Source of the DNA: Gemmatimonadaceae bacterium
GTDB lineage: Bacteria; Gemmatimonadota; Gemmatimonadetes; Gemmatimonadales; Gemmatimonadaceae
Reading direction: 5' to 3'
Assembly (NCBI GenBank): GCA_025357975.1
Contig: JANYKY010000159.1
Coordinates: 1-9,639 of the forward strand
Length of the DNA: 9,639 bases
Positions 1 to 6,940 of the stretch are shown in pieces (the stretch's first letter is position 1; every line of letters begins with the position of its first letter). The notes beneath the pieces were generated by a model. The model had not been told where the DNA came from. It made no database searches and saw nothing but the letters and a program-made list of their open reading frames with translations. A program made the position numbers and the translations under genes.

Positions 1-1
1 C

Positions 2-805
2 AAGCGGGTAGCCCTCGCCAACAAGGAGACCCTCGTCGTGGCTGGTGCCCTTGCAGAGCGCGCGTGCGATGAAGGTGGTGGAGAGATAGTGCCGGTCGAC
101 AGCGAGCACAGCGCAATCTTTCAGTGCATCGGAACACGACCGCGGTCAGAAGTGCGCCGGATAATTCTAACCGCCTCTGGCGGGCCATTTCGCGGATGGA
201 ATGACGAGCAGCTGGAGAGTGCGACACTCGAGGACGCCCTGCGCCATCCGACGTGGACGATGGGACGCAAGATCACAATCGACAGCGCAACTCTGGCAAA
301 CAAGGCGCTCGAGGTGATCGAGGCACACTTTCTTTTCGGTTTGAGCTATGACCAGATCGACGTGGTCGTGCATCCACAGAGCATAGTGCATTCGTTTGTC
401 GAGTTTGTGGATGGCAGTGTCGTCGCTCAGCTCAGCGTGCCGAACATGGAGATCCCCATCCTCTATGCGTTGACACATCCAGAACGTGCGACGGACGATG
501 GTGTACCACCGTTTGATCCCGTCGCCAGCTCGCCGCTCACATTCGAGCCGGTTGCAGTGTCAAAGTTTCCGGCTCTCGGGCTTGGTATTGCGGCAGGCAA
601 GCACGGTGGCGCGGCGCCTGCCGTATACAATGCGGCGAATGAACAGGCCGTTGCACTGTTTTTGGCCGGGAAAATTACGTTCGGAGACATTCCGCGTTCA
701 ATCGAGTCGGCACTCGGCCGGCTGCGCGACATGGCTGGCGGTAGTCGTGAAGAGCTGCTCGAGGCGGACGCTTCCGCGCGACGGCATGTAATGGAGCTGT
801 TCTGA
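2..805 (+). CDS. dxr: 1-deoxy-D-xylulose 5-phosphate reductoisomerase, 3' part (N-terminus outside window)
   Basis: DXR converts 1-deoxy-D-xylulose 5-phosphate to 2-C-methyl-D-erythritol 4-phosphate with NADPH and a divalent metal, the first committed step of the MEP isoprenoid pathway, in the cytosol. The frame is open from base 2 and reads KRVALANKETLVVAG, the end of the NADPH domain. The metal-binding D-S-E triad follows (VDSEHSAIFQ, bases 95-124). Next come the substrate-loop serine in TASGG (codon at 176), MGRKITIDSAT, the N-K-x-x-E pair (299-313) and VHPQSIVHSFVEF. The C-terminal helical domain runs from about FPALGLG to the stop. About 267 residues are present; the family is near 390, so roughly 115-120 residues, mostly the Rossmann fold, lie upstream. 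An internal GTG at 38 is not the start because homology continues to the window edge. The stop TGA shares one base with the rseP start (TGATG), so the two genes are probably co-translated. Confidence 0.96.
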   Translation, partial: KRVALANKETLVVAGALAERACDEGGGEIVPVDSEHSAIFQCIGTRPRSEVRRIILTASGGPFRGWNDEQLESATLEDALRHPTWTMGRKITIDSATLANKALEVIEAHFLFGLSYDQIDVVVHPQSIVHSFVEFVDGSVVAQLSVPNMEIPILYALTHPERATDDGVPPFDPVASSPLTFEPVAVSKFPALGLGIAAGKHGGAAPAVYNAANEQAVALFLAGKITFGDIPRSIESALGRLRDMAGGSREELLEADASARRHVMELF

Positions 806-1971
806 TGCTGGCATACATAGCGCCGATTTTTGTTTTCGGCCTTGTCGTTTTTGTTCATGAGCTTGGTCACTTTCTGGCGGCGAAAGCCGTCGGCGTCTAT
901 GCGCCTAGGTTTTCCATCGGATTTGGAAAAGCTCTCTGGCGTAAGCGGCATGGAGAGACTGAGTACGTGCTCGCGATGCTGCCGATCGGAGGCTACGTGC
1001 GCATGGCCTCGCGAGAGGACGAATCGACATCCTTTCTCGAGGGGGGCAGCGAAGAGGCGGCGACTCACGTTCCGGCGGGAGGGGAGCCGCTCGATCCGGA
1101 CGCGATGATTCCCTTTGGCCCCAAGCCGATTCCTCCCGATCGCTGGTTCGAGTCGAAGCCGTTGTGGGCACGAATGCTGATTCTTCTCTCCGGCGTCAGT
1201 ATGAACATTCTTCTCGCATTTGTGGTGACGACGGGAATGTTTGTGCACTACGGCAACCCCTATTTGTCGACGACGGCCGATTCGCTGTTCGCGGGAAGGC
1301 CGGCCGCTCTGGCTGGGCTTCAGCATGGTGATAGCATCGTCTCCATCAACGGGCAGCGGGTTGACTGGGAAGGGCTCGTGAATAAGGTGAGCGCATCGCC
1401 GGGAATTCCACTCACGTTTCAGGTTGTGAGAGGCGGGCAGCAACGTGATGTCTCTATCACGCCGGTGACCGATACGGCTTCCAGCAGCACTACTGGCAAG
1501 GTCGAGCACGTCGGGCGCATCGGCATATTGCCAGTCCAGAAATCCCGCGCAGTTGGCCTCGGGCAAGCTGTCACCGCCGGGGGACGGGCGACGTGGATAA
1601 TGGCTGGAACGGTAATCGAGGCTCTTCGCGGGTTGGCCACTAGAAAGGTCTCACCGAGCGAGCTGGGCGGCCCGATCATGATTGCGCAGGCTTCGGTTCA
1701 GGCGGCGCGGGGCGGTGCCGAGCAACTGTTATTTCTGATCGCGCTCATCAGCACTAACCTGGCGGTGTTCAATCTTCTGCCGATTCCCGTGCTCGATGGA
1801 GGCCAGATCGCGATTAACCTGCTCGAGTCGCTAAAGGGAAGCGCATTCAGCTCGAAGACGCGCGAATACATACTGCGCGCTGGGCTCGCGGCCGTGCTGC
1901 TTCTGTTTGCGCTCGTGACGTACAACGATCTGCGGCGGCTGATCGTCAGCATGGTCCACCGTTTCGGATAA
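805..1971 (+). CDS. rseP: RIP/site-2 zinc metalloprotease, RseP family
   Basis: This is an intramembrane zinc protease of the S2P/M50B family. Relatives cut transmembrane anti-sigma factors after a first periplasmic cut, and also clear signal-peptide remnants. The 388-residue protein has the catalytic HELGH at residues 18-22 in the first membrane segment, a GGYVRM loop at 62-67, and a second membrane segment at about 124-147 with the G-x-x-x-N element (GVSMN). One PDZ domain lies at about 158-215, and the third catalytic motif N-x-x-P-x-P-x-L-D-G-G is at 323-333, followed by a last hydrophobic segment at about 360-378. E. coli RseP has two PDZ domains; I see one. About 35 extra polar, acidic and proline-rich residues sit between GGYVRM and segment 2. 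The ATG at 805 has GGAG at 793-796. dxr-rseP adjacency is common in bacteria. The substrate cannot be told from this window. Confidence 0.95.
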   Translation: MLAYIAPIFVFGLVVFVHELGHFLAAKAVGVYAPRFSIGFGKALWRKRHGETEYVLAMLPIGGYVRMASREDESTSFLEGGSEEAATHVPAGGEPLDPDAMIPFGPKPIPPDRWFESKPLWARMLILLSGVSMNILLAFVVTTGMFVHYGNPYLSTTADSLFAGRPAALAGLQHGDSIVSINGQRVDWEGLVNKVSASPGIPLTFQVVRGGQQRDVSITPVTDTASSSTTGKVEHVGRIGILPVQKSRAVGLGQAVTAGGRATWIMAGTVIEALRGLATRKVSPSELGGPIMIAQASVQAARGGAEQLLFLIALISTNLAVFNLLPIPVLDGGQIAINLLESLKGSAFSSKTREYILRAGLAAVLLLFALVTYNDLRRLIVSMVHRFG

Positions 1972-2023
1972 GCCCTTCCCGAAGCGTTGAAGGAATCTCC
2001 TCTCCCGGCTAGGTTTGACTGCT

Positions 2024-2707
2024 ATGCCTTTTCCGGATCTGGACCGGCGGCTCGCTGATATCAGGGAGCGAATTGCCGGAGCCGCCAAGCGCGGCGGGCA
2101 TGGTCAGGCCACTACTATAGTTGCAGTTACCAAGACGCACGGCCCCGACGTGCCGGCTGCGGCGTTCGCGGTTGGCCTGGTCGACGTCGGCGAAAACAAG
2201 GTCCAGGAGGCACTGTCGAAAATGGCCCAGGTGACGGCGCCTGTTCGATGGCATCTGATTGGGCATCTACAGCGAAACAAGGTGAAATCTCTCCAGCACT
2301 TCAGTCTCTTCCATGCTCTCGATAGCTCGCGTCTCGCGGACGCCGTCGATTTCTTCGGGACTGAGCGGGAAGCGCCTGTTGACGTGCTGATGCAAATCAA
2401 TCCGGCACGCGAGGCGACAAAAGGGGGGTACGATTTGTCCGAAGTCGAAGCGGAAGCAGATCGTCTGGCAGCGATGAAGGGTCTACGGGTGCGAGGTGCA
2501 ATGACGATTGCGCGCTTCGGAGCAGACGAGCGCGAGCTGCGCGAGACGTTTGCGGCGGTGCGCCGGACAACCGAAACTCTCGCGTCGGCGGGACATCCTG
2601 CAACCGAAAATTCGATGGGCATGTCCGCCGACTATGAGCTTGCGGTCGAGGAAGGCGCAACACTCGTACGCCTCGGATCGGTACTCTTTGGGGCGCGAGT
2701 GCCATGA
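2024..2707 (+). CDS. YggS/PROSC family pyridoxal phosphate-binding protein
   Basis: This is a member of the YggS/YlmE/PLPBP family, single-domain alanine-racemase-like TIM barrels that bind PLP and help vitamin B6 and amino-acid homeostasis; no firm enzymatic activity is known. Visible family motifs are VAVTKTH, where K37 should form the PLP Schiff base (E. coli YggS uses K36), VGENKVQEA, WHLIGHLQRNK, LMQINPAREATKGGY, RGAMTIAR, and the C-terminal phosphate-binding NSMGMSADYELAVEEGATLVRLGSVLFGAR. The length is 227 residues, typical of the family. I chose ATG at 2024 because it places the lysine as in E. coli; TTG at 2015 in frame would add three residues. The 52-nt spacer before it (1972-2023) is the longest gap in the window and shows no convincing promoter or terminator. 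The stop overlaps the ileS start as ATGA. The symbol is left blank because the family is named differently across lineages (yggS, ylmE). Confidence 0.93.
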   Translation: MPFPDLDRRLADIRERIAGAAKRGGHGQATTIVAVTKTHGPDVPAAAFAVGLVDVGENKVQEALSKMAQVTAPVRWHLIGHLQRNKVKSLQHFSLFHALDSSRLADAVDFFGTEREAPVDVLMQINPAREATKGGYDLSEVEAEADRLAAMKGLRVRGAMTIARFGADERELRETFAAVRRTTETLASAGHPATENSMGMSADYELAVEEGATLVRLGSVLFGARVP

Positions 2708-5700
2708 CACTGGATCAATCCGTGGATGCTGGCCGCTATCGTGTTCTTCCGACCGATCGCTCTGCGAACGATATCGAACAGGAAATGCTCGCGCGCTGGG
2801 CCAATGACGGCGTCTTCGCGAAGACGCAGGAATTCAAGAGCGGACAGCAGCGGTACGTATTCTTTGAAGGCCCGCCGACCGCAAATGGCCGTCCGGGCAT
2901 TCATCACGTTTTCTCTCGCGCTATCAAGGATCTCTTCTGCCGCCATCGTGCAATGAAGGGTTTGTTCGTGTTACGAAAAGCGGGATGGGACACGCACGGA
3001 CTTCCTGTCGAGATCGAGGTGGAAAAACAACTCGGTATCTCAGGAAAGCAGGATATCGAAGCGATCGGCGTTGAAAAATTCAATCAGCTTTGCCGCGAAA
3101 GCGTGTGGAAGTACCGCGCCGAATGGGAGAAGCTGAGCGAGCGGATGGGATTCTGGCTCGACTACAGCGATCCCTATGTGACGTACAGCAACAACTACGT
3201 CGAAAGTGTATGGTGGGCACTGAAGACGCTTTACGACCGCGAAAGACTTTATCGCGGACACAAGATCCTGCCGTATTGCGCTCGCTGCGGAACAGCGTTG
3301 TCGAGTCATGAAGTCGCGCTCGGCTACAAGGATGTACGCGACCCGAGTGTCTACATCGCGCTCGACCTGGAGGGCGATGGACAGATCAGGCGACGTATTC
3401 TCGTGTGGACGACTACACCGTGGACGCTCGTCTCGAATGTGGCGCTCGCCGTTCATCCCGATCTCGAATACAGCGAGCTGACGAAGCGAAGTGGCGATGG
3501 TACTGAACACATCGTGCTCGCGGCATCGCGCGCGGCCGCAGTCCTCGGCGACGACTTTACTGACCGCTGGGTTAGCGTCGGAACGATGAAGGGCTCGGAA
3601 CTCGTTGGTGCGCGATACGCCCGTCCATTGGACTGGGTCGCACTGGACGCAGGAACGAATCAGGTCATCGTCAGCGAAAACTTCGTCTCGGCTGACGATG
3701 GAACCGGTGTCGTTCACATGGCTCCAGCTTTCGGCGCTGACGATTACGCTGCGGGACAGCGGCATGGACTTTCGTTCGTGCAGCCTGTAGACGGACGCGG
3801 AGAATTTCCGCCCGAGCTGCCGGTTGTCGGCGGCTTGTTCGTCAAGCATGCCGATGAGAAAATCATTGCCGAGCTGAAGTCGCGCGGCGTGTTGTGGAAG
3901 GCTGGAACGATGGAGCATTCATACCCGCATTGCTGGCGGTGCGACACTCCGCTCCTGTACTACGCCCGCACGTCATGGTTCGTGCGCACCAGTGCCTACA
4001 AGGATGCGATGCTGGCGCGCAATGCGCGCGTACAATGGCACCCGCCGGAGATCGGCGACGCGCGGTTCAACGAGTGGCTCACCAACAACATCGACTGGGC
4101 AATTTCCCGCGATCGCTATTGGGGGTCGCCGCTGCCTCTCTGGATCTGCGATCAGGACAATACCCATGTGGACGCTGTAGGTAGCTTCGCGGAACTTGGC
4201 GTAAAATCTGGCGCTGAGCTGGGTGAGGGCTTCGACCCTCACAAGCCATACATCGATTCGTACTCGTGGCCGTGCAGCAAGTGTGACGGCACGATGCATC
4301 GCACGCCGGAAGTCATCGACACTTGGTTCGACTCAGGCTCGATGCCATTTGCGCAATGGCATTATCCATTTGAAAACGCTGACAAGCTCGGTGACAACTA
4401 TCCCGCGGATTTCATCGCCGAGGGCGTCGATCAGACGCGCGGCTGGTTCTATTCGTTGCTCGCAATCGCGACTGGACTCGAGGACTCGCTCCCATCCAAC
4501 ACGCTTTCGCCTTCTCCAGGAACCGGCGAAGGTGTTCGAACCGCGCCCTATAAATCCGTAGTCGTCAACGATCTGGTGCTCGACTCCGAAGGTCGCAAGA
4601 TGTCGAAGAGCAAAGGCAACGTTGTCGATCCGTGGATGATCATGGAGAAGTACGGGGCAGATGCCGCGCGTCTGTTCCTGGTTTCCTCGAGCCAGGTGTG
4701 GGTACCTCGCCGTTTTGACGAGGCGGCGATTCGCGACACGGCAGGACGATTTCTGCTGACGTTCAAGAATGTGTACAGCGGAATTTTCGCTCTCTACGCG
4801 AACTTCGGCTGGGAGCCGTCTGATGCCGATCCTGAAGTTGCGAAGCGTCCGCTCATTGATCGCTGGATTCTTTCGCGTCTCGCAGCCGTCGAGTCAGAAG
4901 TTGATGCGGCTCTCGAAGCCTACGATGCAACTGTCGCGGCCCGGCTTGCGATGACGTTCTTCGTCGACGACGTATCGAACTGGTATGTGCGGTTGAACAG
5001 GGCGCGCTTCTACGATGTCGATAGCGCCGACAATCGCGCGGCTTTCGCAACCCTTCGTGAAGTATTGCTGGTGACGTGCCGCATTCTTGCTCCAATTGCG
5101 CCGTTCGTGACTGACTGGGTTCACTATGAGCTCGAGGGCACATCGGTGCACCTGTCGCCTTACCTCCGCGCAGAAACGACAGGGCGCGACACGGGTCTGG
5201 AGCGAGCCATGGAGCACATTCGCACTCTGTCTACACTGGGACGTGCAGCGCGCGAAGACGCGGGTGTCAAGGTCAGACAACCGCTCAGCCGAATGGTTTG
5301 TGTCGTGCCCGCGGCACCGTCGGGTGCGGAGGCGGACTCAGGGGATCTCAGGTCTCTCGTATCCTTGCTGGCCGGTGAGCTGAATGTGAAGGAGGTTAGT
5401 TTCCTCTCGTCCGCGGATGCACTTGTCACGCTCGAAGCGAAGGCGAATTTCCGTGCACTGGGCAAGAAGTTCGGCAAGTCCACGCCGCTCGCTGCGAGAG
5501 CAATCGAGGCCCTGAGCAGTGATGCTTTGATAGCGTTTGAGAACGGCGAGAACCTTGCAATCTCGGTGGGCAACGATTCCCGTGAGCTCGACCTCGACGA
5601 CCTGACAATCGTCAGGCGGGCATCAGGCAGCATGATCGTAAAGGAAGCTTTGGGGTATTTCGCTGCGATCGACCCTGAAGTTACTCCTGCGCTGAGAATG

Positions 5701-5961
5701 GAAGGGCTCGCTCGCGAAGTGGTCAGTAAAGTTCAGCGAATGAGGAAAGACAGTGGATTTGCGGTCAGCGATCGCATTCTGCTCGAACTCAGCGGTTCTG
5801 ATGAGCTGGAGGCGGCAATTCGCGCTCACAGCGAATGGATAGCCAACGAAGTCCTGTCGGTCGGCATTACGGTCGGCGGCGGGGCAGACAAAATTCACGC
5901 GATGCAGGCGGTGGACATCGACGGTCAGCCGGCGAGCATCGCAATAGAGAGGGCGGGATAG
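2704..5961 (+). CDS. ileS: isoleucyl-tRNA synthetase, type II (eukaryote-like), with an in-frame insertion
   Basis: IleRS charges tRNA-Ile with isoleucine and edits misactivated valine, in the cytosol. At 1085 residues it fits the longer type II class better than type I (about 930). Class I signatures are PPTANG (57-62) followed by the HIGH variant GIHH (65-68), and KMSKS at 632-636. The CP1 editing domain shows WTTTPWTL (235-242) and GTGVVHMAP plus GADD (333-347). Three CxxC knuckles (192/195, 410/413, 524/527) can bind zinc. WAISRDRYWGSPLP leads back into the catalytic fold. The anticodon-binding domain starts near 717 (LIDRWILSRL). The C-terminus (EGLAREVVSKVQRMRKDSG and on) is type II style and lacks the terminal zinc finger of type I enzymes. 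Residues about 594-613 form an unusual insertion encoded by a palindromic element, described separately. The ATG at 2704 overlaps the previous stop (ATGA) and has GGGGCG at 2690-2695. Confidence 0.97.
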   Translation: MTLDQSVDAGRYRVLPTDRSANDIEQEMLARWANDGVFAKTQEFKSGQQRYVFFEGPPTANGRPGIHHVFSRAIKDLFCRHRAMKGLFVLRKAGWDTHGLPVEIEVEKQLGISGKQDIEAIGVEKFNQLCRESVWKYRAEWEKLSERMGFWLDYSDPYVTYSNNYVESVWWALKTLYDRERLYRGHKILPYCARCGTALSSHEVALGYKDVRDPSVYIALDLEGDGQIRRRILVWTTTPWTLVSNVALAVHPDLEYSELTKRSGDGTEHIVLAASRAAAVLGDDFTDRWVSVGTMKGSELVGARYARPLDWVALDAGTNQVIVSENFVSADDGTGVVHMAPAFGADDYAAGQRHGLSFVQPVDGRGEFPPELPVVGGLFVKHADEKIIAELKSRGVLWKAGTMEHSYPHCWRCDTPLLYYARTSWFVRTSAYKDAMLARNARVQWHPPEIGDARFNEWLTNNIDWAISRDRYWGSPLPLWICDQDNTHVDAVGSFAELGVKSGAELGEGFDPHKPYIDSYSWPCSKCDGTMHRTPEVIDTWFDSGSMPFAQWHYPFENADKLGDNYPADFIAEGVDQTRGWFYSLLAIATGLEDSLPSNTLSPSPGTGEGVRTAPYKSVVVNDLVLDSEGRKMSKSKGNVVDPWMIMEKYGADAARLFLVSSSQVWVPRRFDEAAIRDTAGRFLLTFKNVYSGIFALYANFGWEPSDADPEVAKRPLIDRWILSRLAAVESEVDAALEAYDATVAARLAMTFFVDDVSNWYVRLNRARFYDVDSADNRAAFATLREVLLVTCRILAPIAPFVTDWVHYELEGTSVHLSPYLRAETTGRDTGLERAMEHIRTLSTLGRAAREDAGVKVRQPLSRMVCVVPAAPSGAEADSGDLRSLVSLLAGELNVKEVSFLSSADALVTLEAKANFRALGKKFGKSTPLAARAIEALSSDALIAFENGENLAISVGNDSRELDLDDLTIVRRASGSMIVKEALGYFAAIDPEVTPALRMEGLAREVVSKVQRMRKDSGFAVSDRILLELSGSDELEAAIRAHSEWIANEVLSVGITVGGGADKIHAMQAVDIDGQPASIAIERAG
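2810..2827. repeat. perfect 18-bp palindrome in the 5' part of ileS
   Basis: GCGTCTTCGCGAAGACGC equals its own reverse complement. In RNA it could form a 7-bp stem with a CGCG loop about 105 nt into the ileS coding sequence. It encodes ordinary IleRS residues (GVFAKT region), so it may be a codon-level coincidence. No function can be assigned. Confidence 0.5.
4484..4543 (+). repeat. palindromic repeat-like in-frame insertion inside ileS
   Basis: Between ATGLED and APYKSVVVND, where IleRS usually runs straight on towards KMSKS, the reading frame gains about 20 codons (residues about 594-613) rich in Ser, Pro, Gly and Thr (TLSPSPGTGEGVR). The DNA folds on itself: 4508-4517 pairs with 4525-4534 around the 7-nt loop AGGAACC, with eight Watson-Crick pairs, one G-T and one mismatch. 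The peptide and base pattern (CCTTCTCC, short loop, GGcGAAGG) resemble abundant intergenic palindromic repeats of many GC-rich bacteria, which read as SPSPG-like peptides when translated. That it is a mobile or once-mobile repeat is inference. The exact borders are approximate and no target duplication is obvious. Confidence 0.6.
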
Positions 5962-6384
5962 ATGGCAACAACAACCGCGGTCAAGAAGCCGAAGGCAATG
6001 ACGAAGAAAAACCTCGATCATTTCGAGAAGCGGCTTCAGGAAGAGCGGAAACGCGTCGTGAAGGAGCTCGGCCATTACGACGAGGCATTTGGCTCGACTC
6101 CGCAGGGTGCCGATGGTGACCTGAGTGCCTATTCATTTCATATGGCAGACCAGGGAACCGACGCGATGGAACGCGAGAAGGCGTTCCTTTTTGCGAGTCA
6201 GGAAGGCCGTTTTCTGTGGCACCTCGACGAGGCGCTTCGTCGCTTGTATCGCTCACCCGACACCTTCGGCAAGTGTCACAACTGCGGCAACGAGATCGCC
6301 TACGAACGTCTCGACGCGCTGCCGCACGCGCGTTATTGCATCGACTGCAAGCAGCGTGAGGAAGATGCAAAGAGGCAGGGCTAA
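5962..6384 (+). CDS. TraR/DksA-type C4 zinc-finger protein, YteA-like
   Basis: This small protein of 140 residues has an N-terminal charged helical region (about 14-45, KKNLDHFEKRLQEERKRVVKEL), a middle helical part, and a C-terminal zinc finger C105-x2-C108-x17-C126-x2-C129, the spacing of the DksA/TraR family. Family members reach into the RNA polymerase secondary channel and tune transcription initiation. The middle segment GDLSAYSFHMADQGTDAMEREKAF resembles Bacillus YteA/YocK-type proteins more than DksA proper. The DksA coiled-coil tip motif D-x-x-D-x-A is not present; the nearest acidic residues are spaced D-x-x-x-D. A stringent-response role is therefore possible but unproven. It starts directly after the ileS stop (TAGATG) with GAGAGGG at 5947-5953, and its last 20 nt overlap lspA. 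An ATG at 5998 is a less likely start. Confidence 0.9.
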   Translation: MATTTAVKKPKAMTKKNLDHFEKRLQEERKRVVKELGHYDEAFGSTPQGADGDLSAYSFHMADQGTDAMEREKAFLFASQEGRFLWHLDEALRRLYRSPDTFGKCHNCGNEIAYERLDALPHARYCIDCKQREEDAKRQG

Positions 6385-6940
6385 CACCCCGCTTTTCTGG
6401 ACCGTCCTGGTGGTGGTCGTCATTGCTGACGTCATCACCAAGGCGATCGCGGTCTACTCTCTGCTTCCTCAGCGCATTCCTCATGAGCTGATCGGCGAGG
6501 CCGTTCGTTTCACTCTCGTGTACAATCCAGGCGCCGCCTTCGGGCTTCATCTTGGCGAATACTCGCGCTGGATTTTCATGGCGCTGACAGCGGCGGCATT
6601 GTTCATACTTGGCCGCCTTTACCGCGCAACTCGTGACGGTGACTTGCTTAGGACCCTGGCGGTCGCGCTGGTCTGCGGCGGGGCCATCGGAAACCTCATC
6701 GACCGCATTCGATCCGCGCAGGGTGTGGTCGATTTCATCGATGTTGGTTTCGGCGACACCAGATGGCCGACGTTCAACATCGCCGACATGGCAGTGAGCA
6801 TCGGAGCCTTTCTCCTCGCATGGGTTTTGTGGGGAGAAGAGAATGTCACCGAGTCCAGTTCAATTGCGGACGGCGGGCAAACACCCGCGACGGACAACAT
6901 TGGTGCTTCGCGGGCAGCGCCGGGAAGCTCGGACAACTGA
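6365..6940 (+). CDS. lspA: lipoprotein signal peptidase (signal peptidase II)
   Basis: LspA cuts the signal peptide of diacylglyceryl-modified prolipoproteins in the inner membrane. It is an aspartic protease with four membrane spans, here at about 9-31, 66-85, 95-113 and 140-158. Motifs in order are D-V-I-T-K in span 1 (family D-x-x-T-K), Y53-NPGAAF, GGAIGNLIDRI with catalytic D113, and FNIAD with catalytic D141. The length is 191 residues; most relatives stop soon after span 4, near residue 160, but this one has about 33 extra polar residues (Ser, Ala, Thr, Gly rich), probably cytosolic. I chose ATG at 6365, inside the preceding zinc-finger gene; the frame is open further upstream but that part translates to unrelated shadow sequence. 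GAGGAAG lies directly before the start, closer than usual. ileS-lspA proximity is also known from E. coli. The stop overlaps the probable CTG start of the next gene. Confidence 0.95.
   Translation: MQRGRANTPLFWTVLVVVVIADVITKAIAVYSLLPQRIPHELIGEAVRFTLVYNPGAAFGLHLGEYSRWIFMALTAAALFILGRLYRATRDGDLLRTLAVALVCGGAIGNLIDRIRSAQGVVDFIDVGFGDTRWPTFNIADMAVSIGAFLLAWVLWGEENVTESSSIADGGQTPATDNIGASRAAPGSSDN

Noticed and set aside
463..1566. Long open frame of 367 codons on the minus strand, opposite dxr and rseP
   Set aside because: It lies antisense to two clear genes in a GC-rich region, where codon bias opens antisense frames. Its translation is Arg/Ser rich with no domain pattern.
1974..1993. Possible terminator hairpin in the rseP/yggS gap (CCTTC with GAAGG)
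   Set aside because: Only five base pairs with a 10-nt loop and no T-run; too weak to call.
3040..3918. Open frame of 292 codons on the minus strand, opposite ileS
   Set aside because: It is an antisense shadow of well-conserved ileS domains; no recognisable motif and no fitting ribosome binding site or neighbour.
6325..6358. Imperfect stem near the lspA ribosome binding site (CACGC with GCGTG, inner TTGCA with TGCAA)
   Set aside because: Short interrupted pairs within conserved zinc-finger codons; not strong enough to claim control of lspA translation.
4109..6449. Three GCGATCGC octamers (4109-4116, 5768-5775, 6443-6450), resembling HIP1 of cyanobacteria
   Set aside because: Slightly more than chance, but all are inside coding sequence with ordinary codons, and the gene content is not cyanobacterial.
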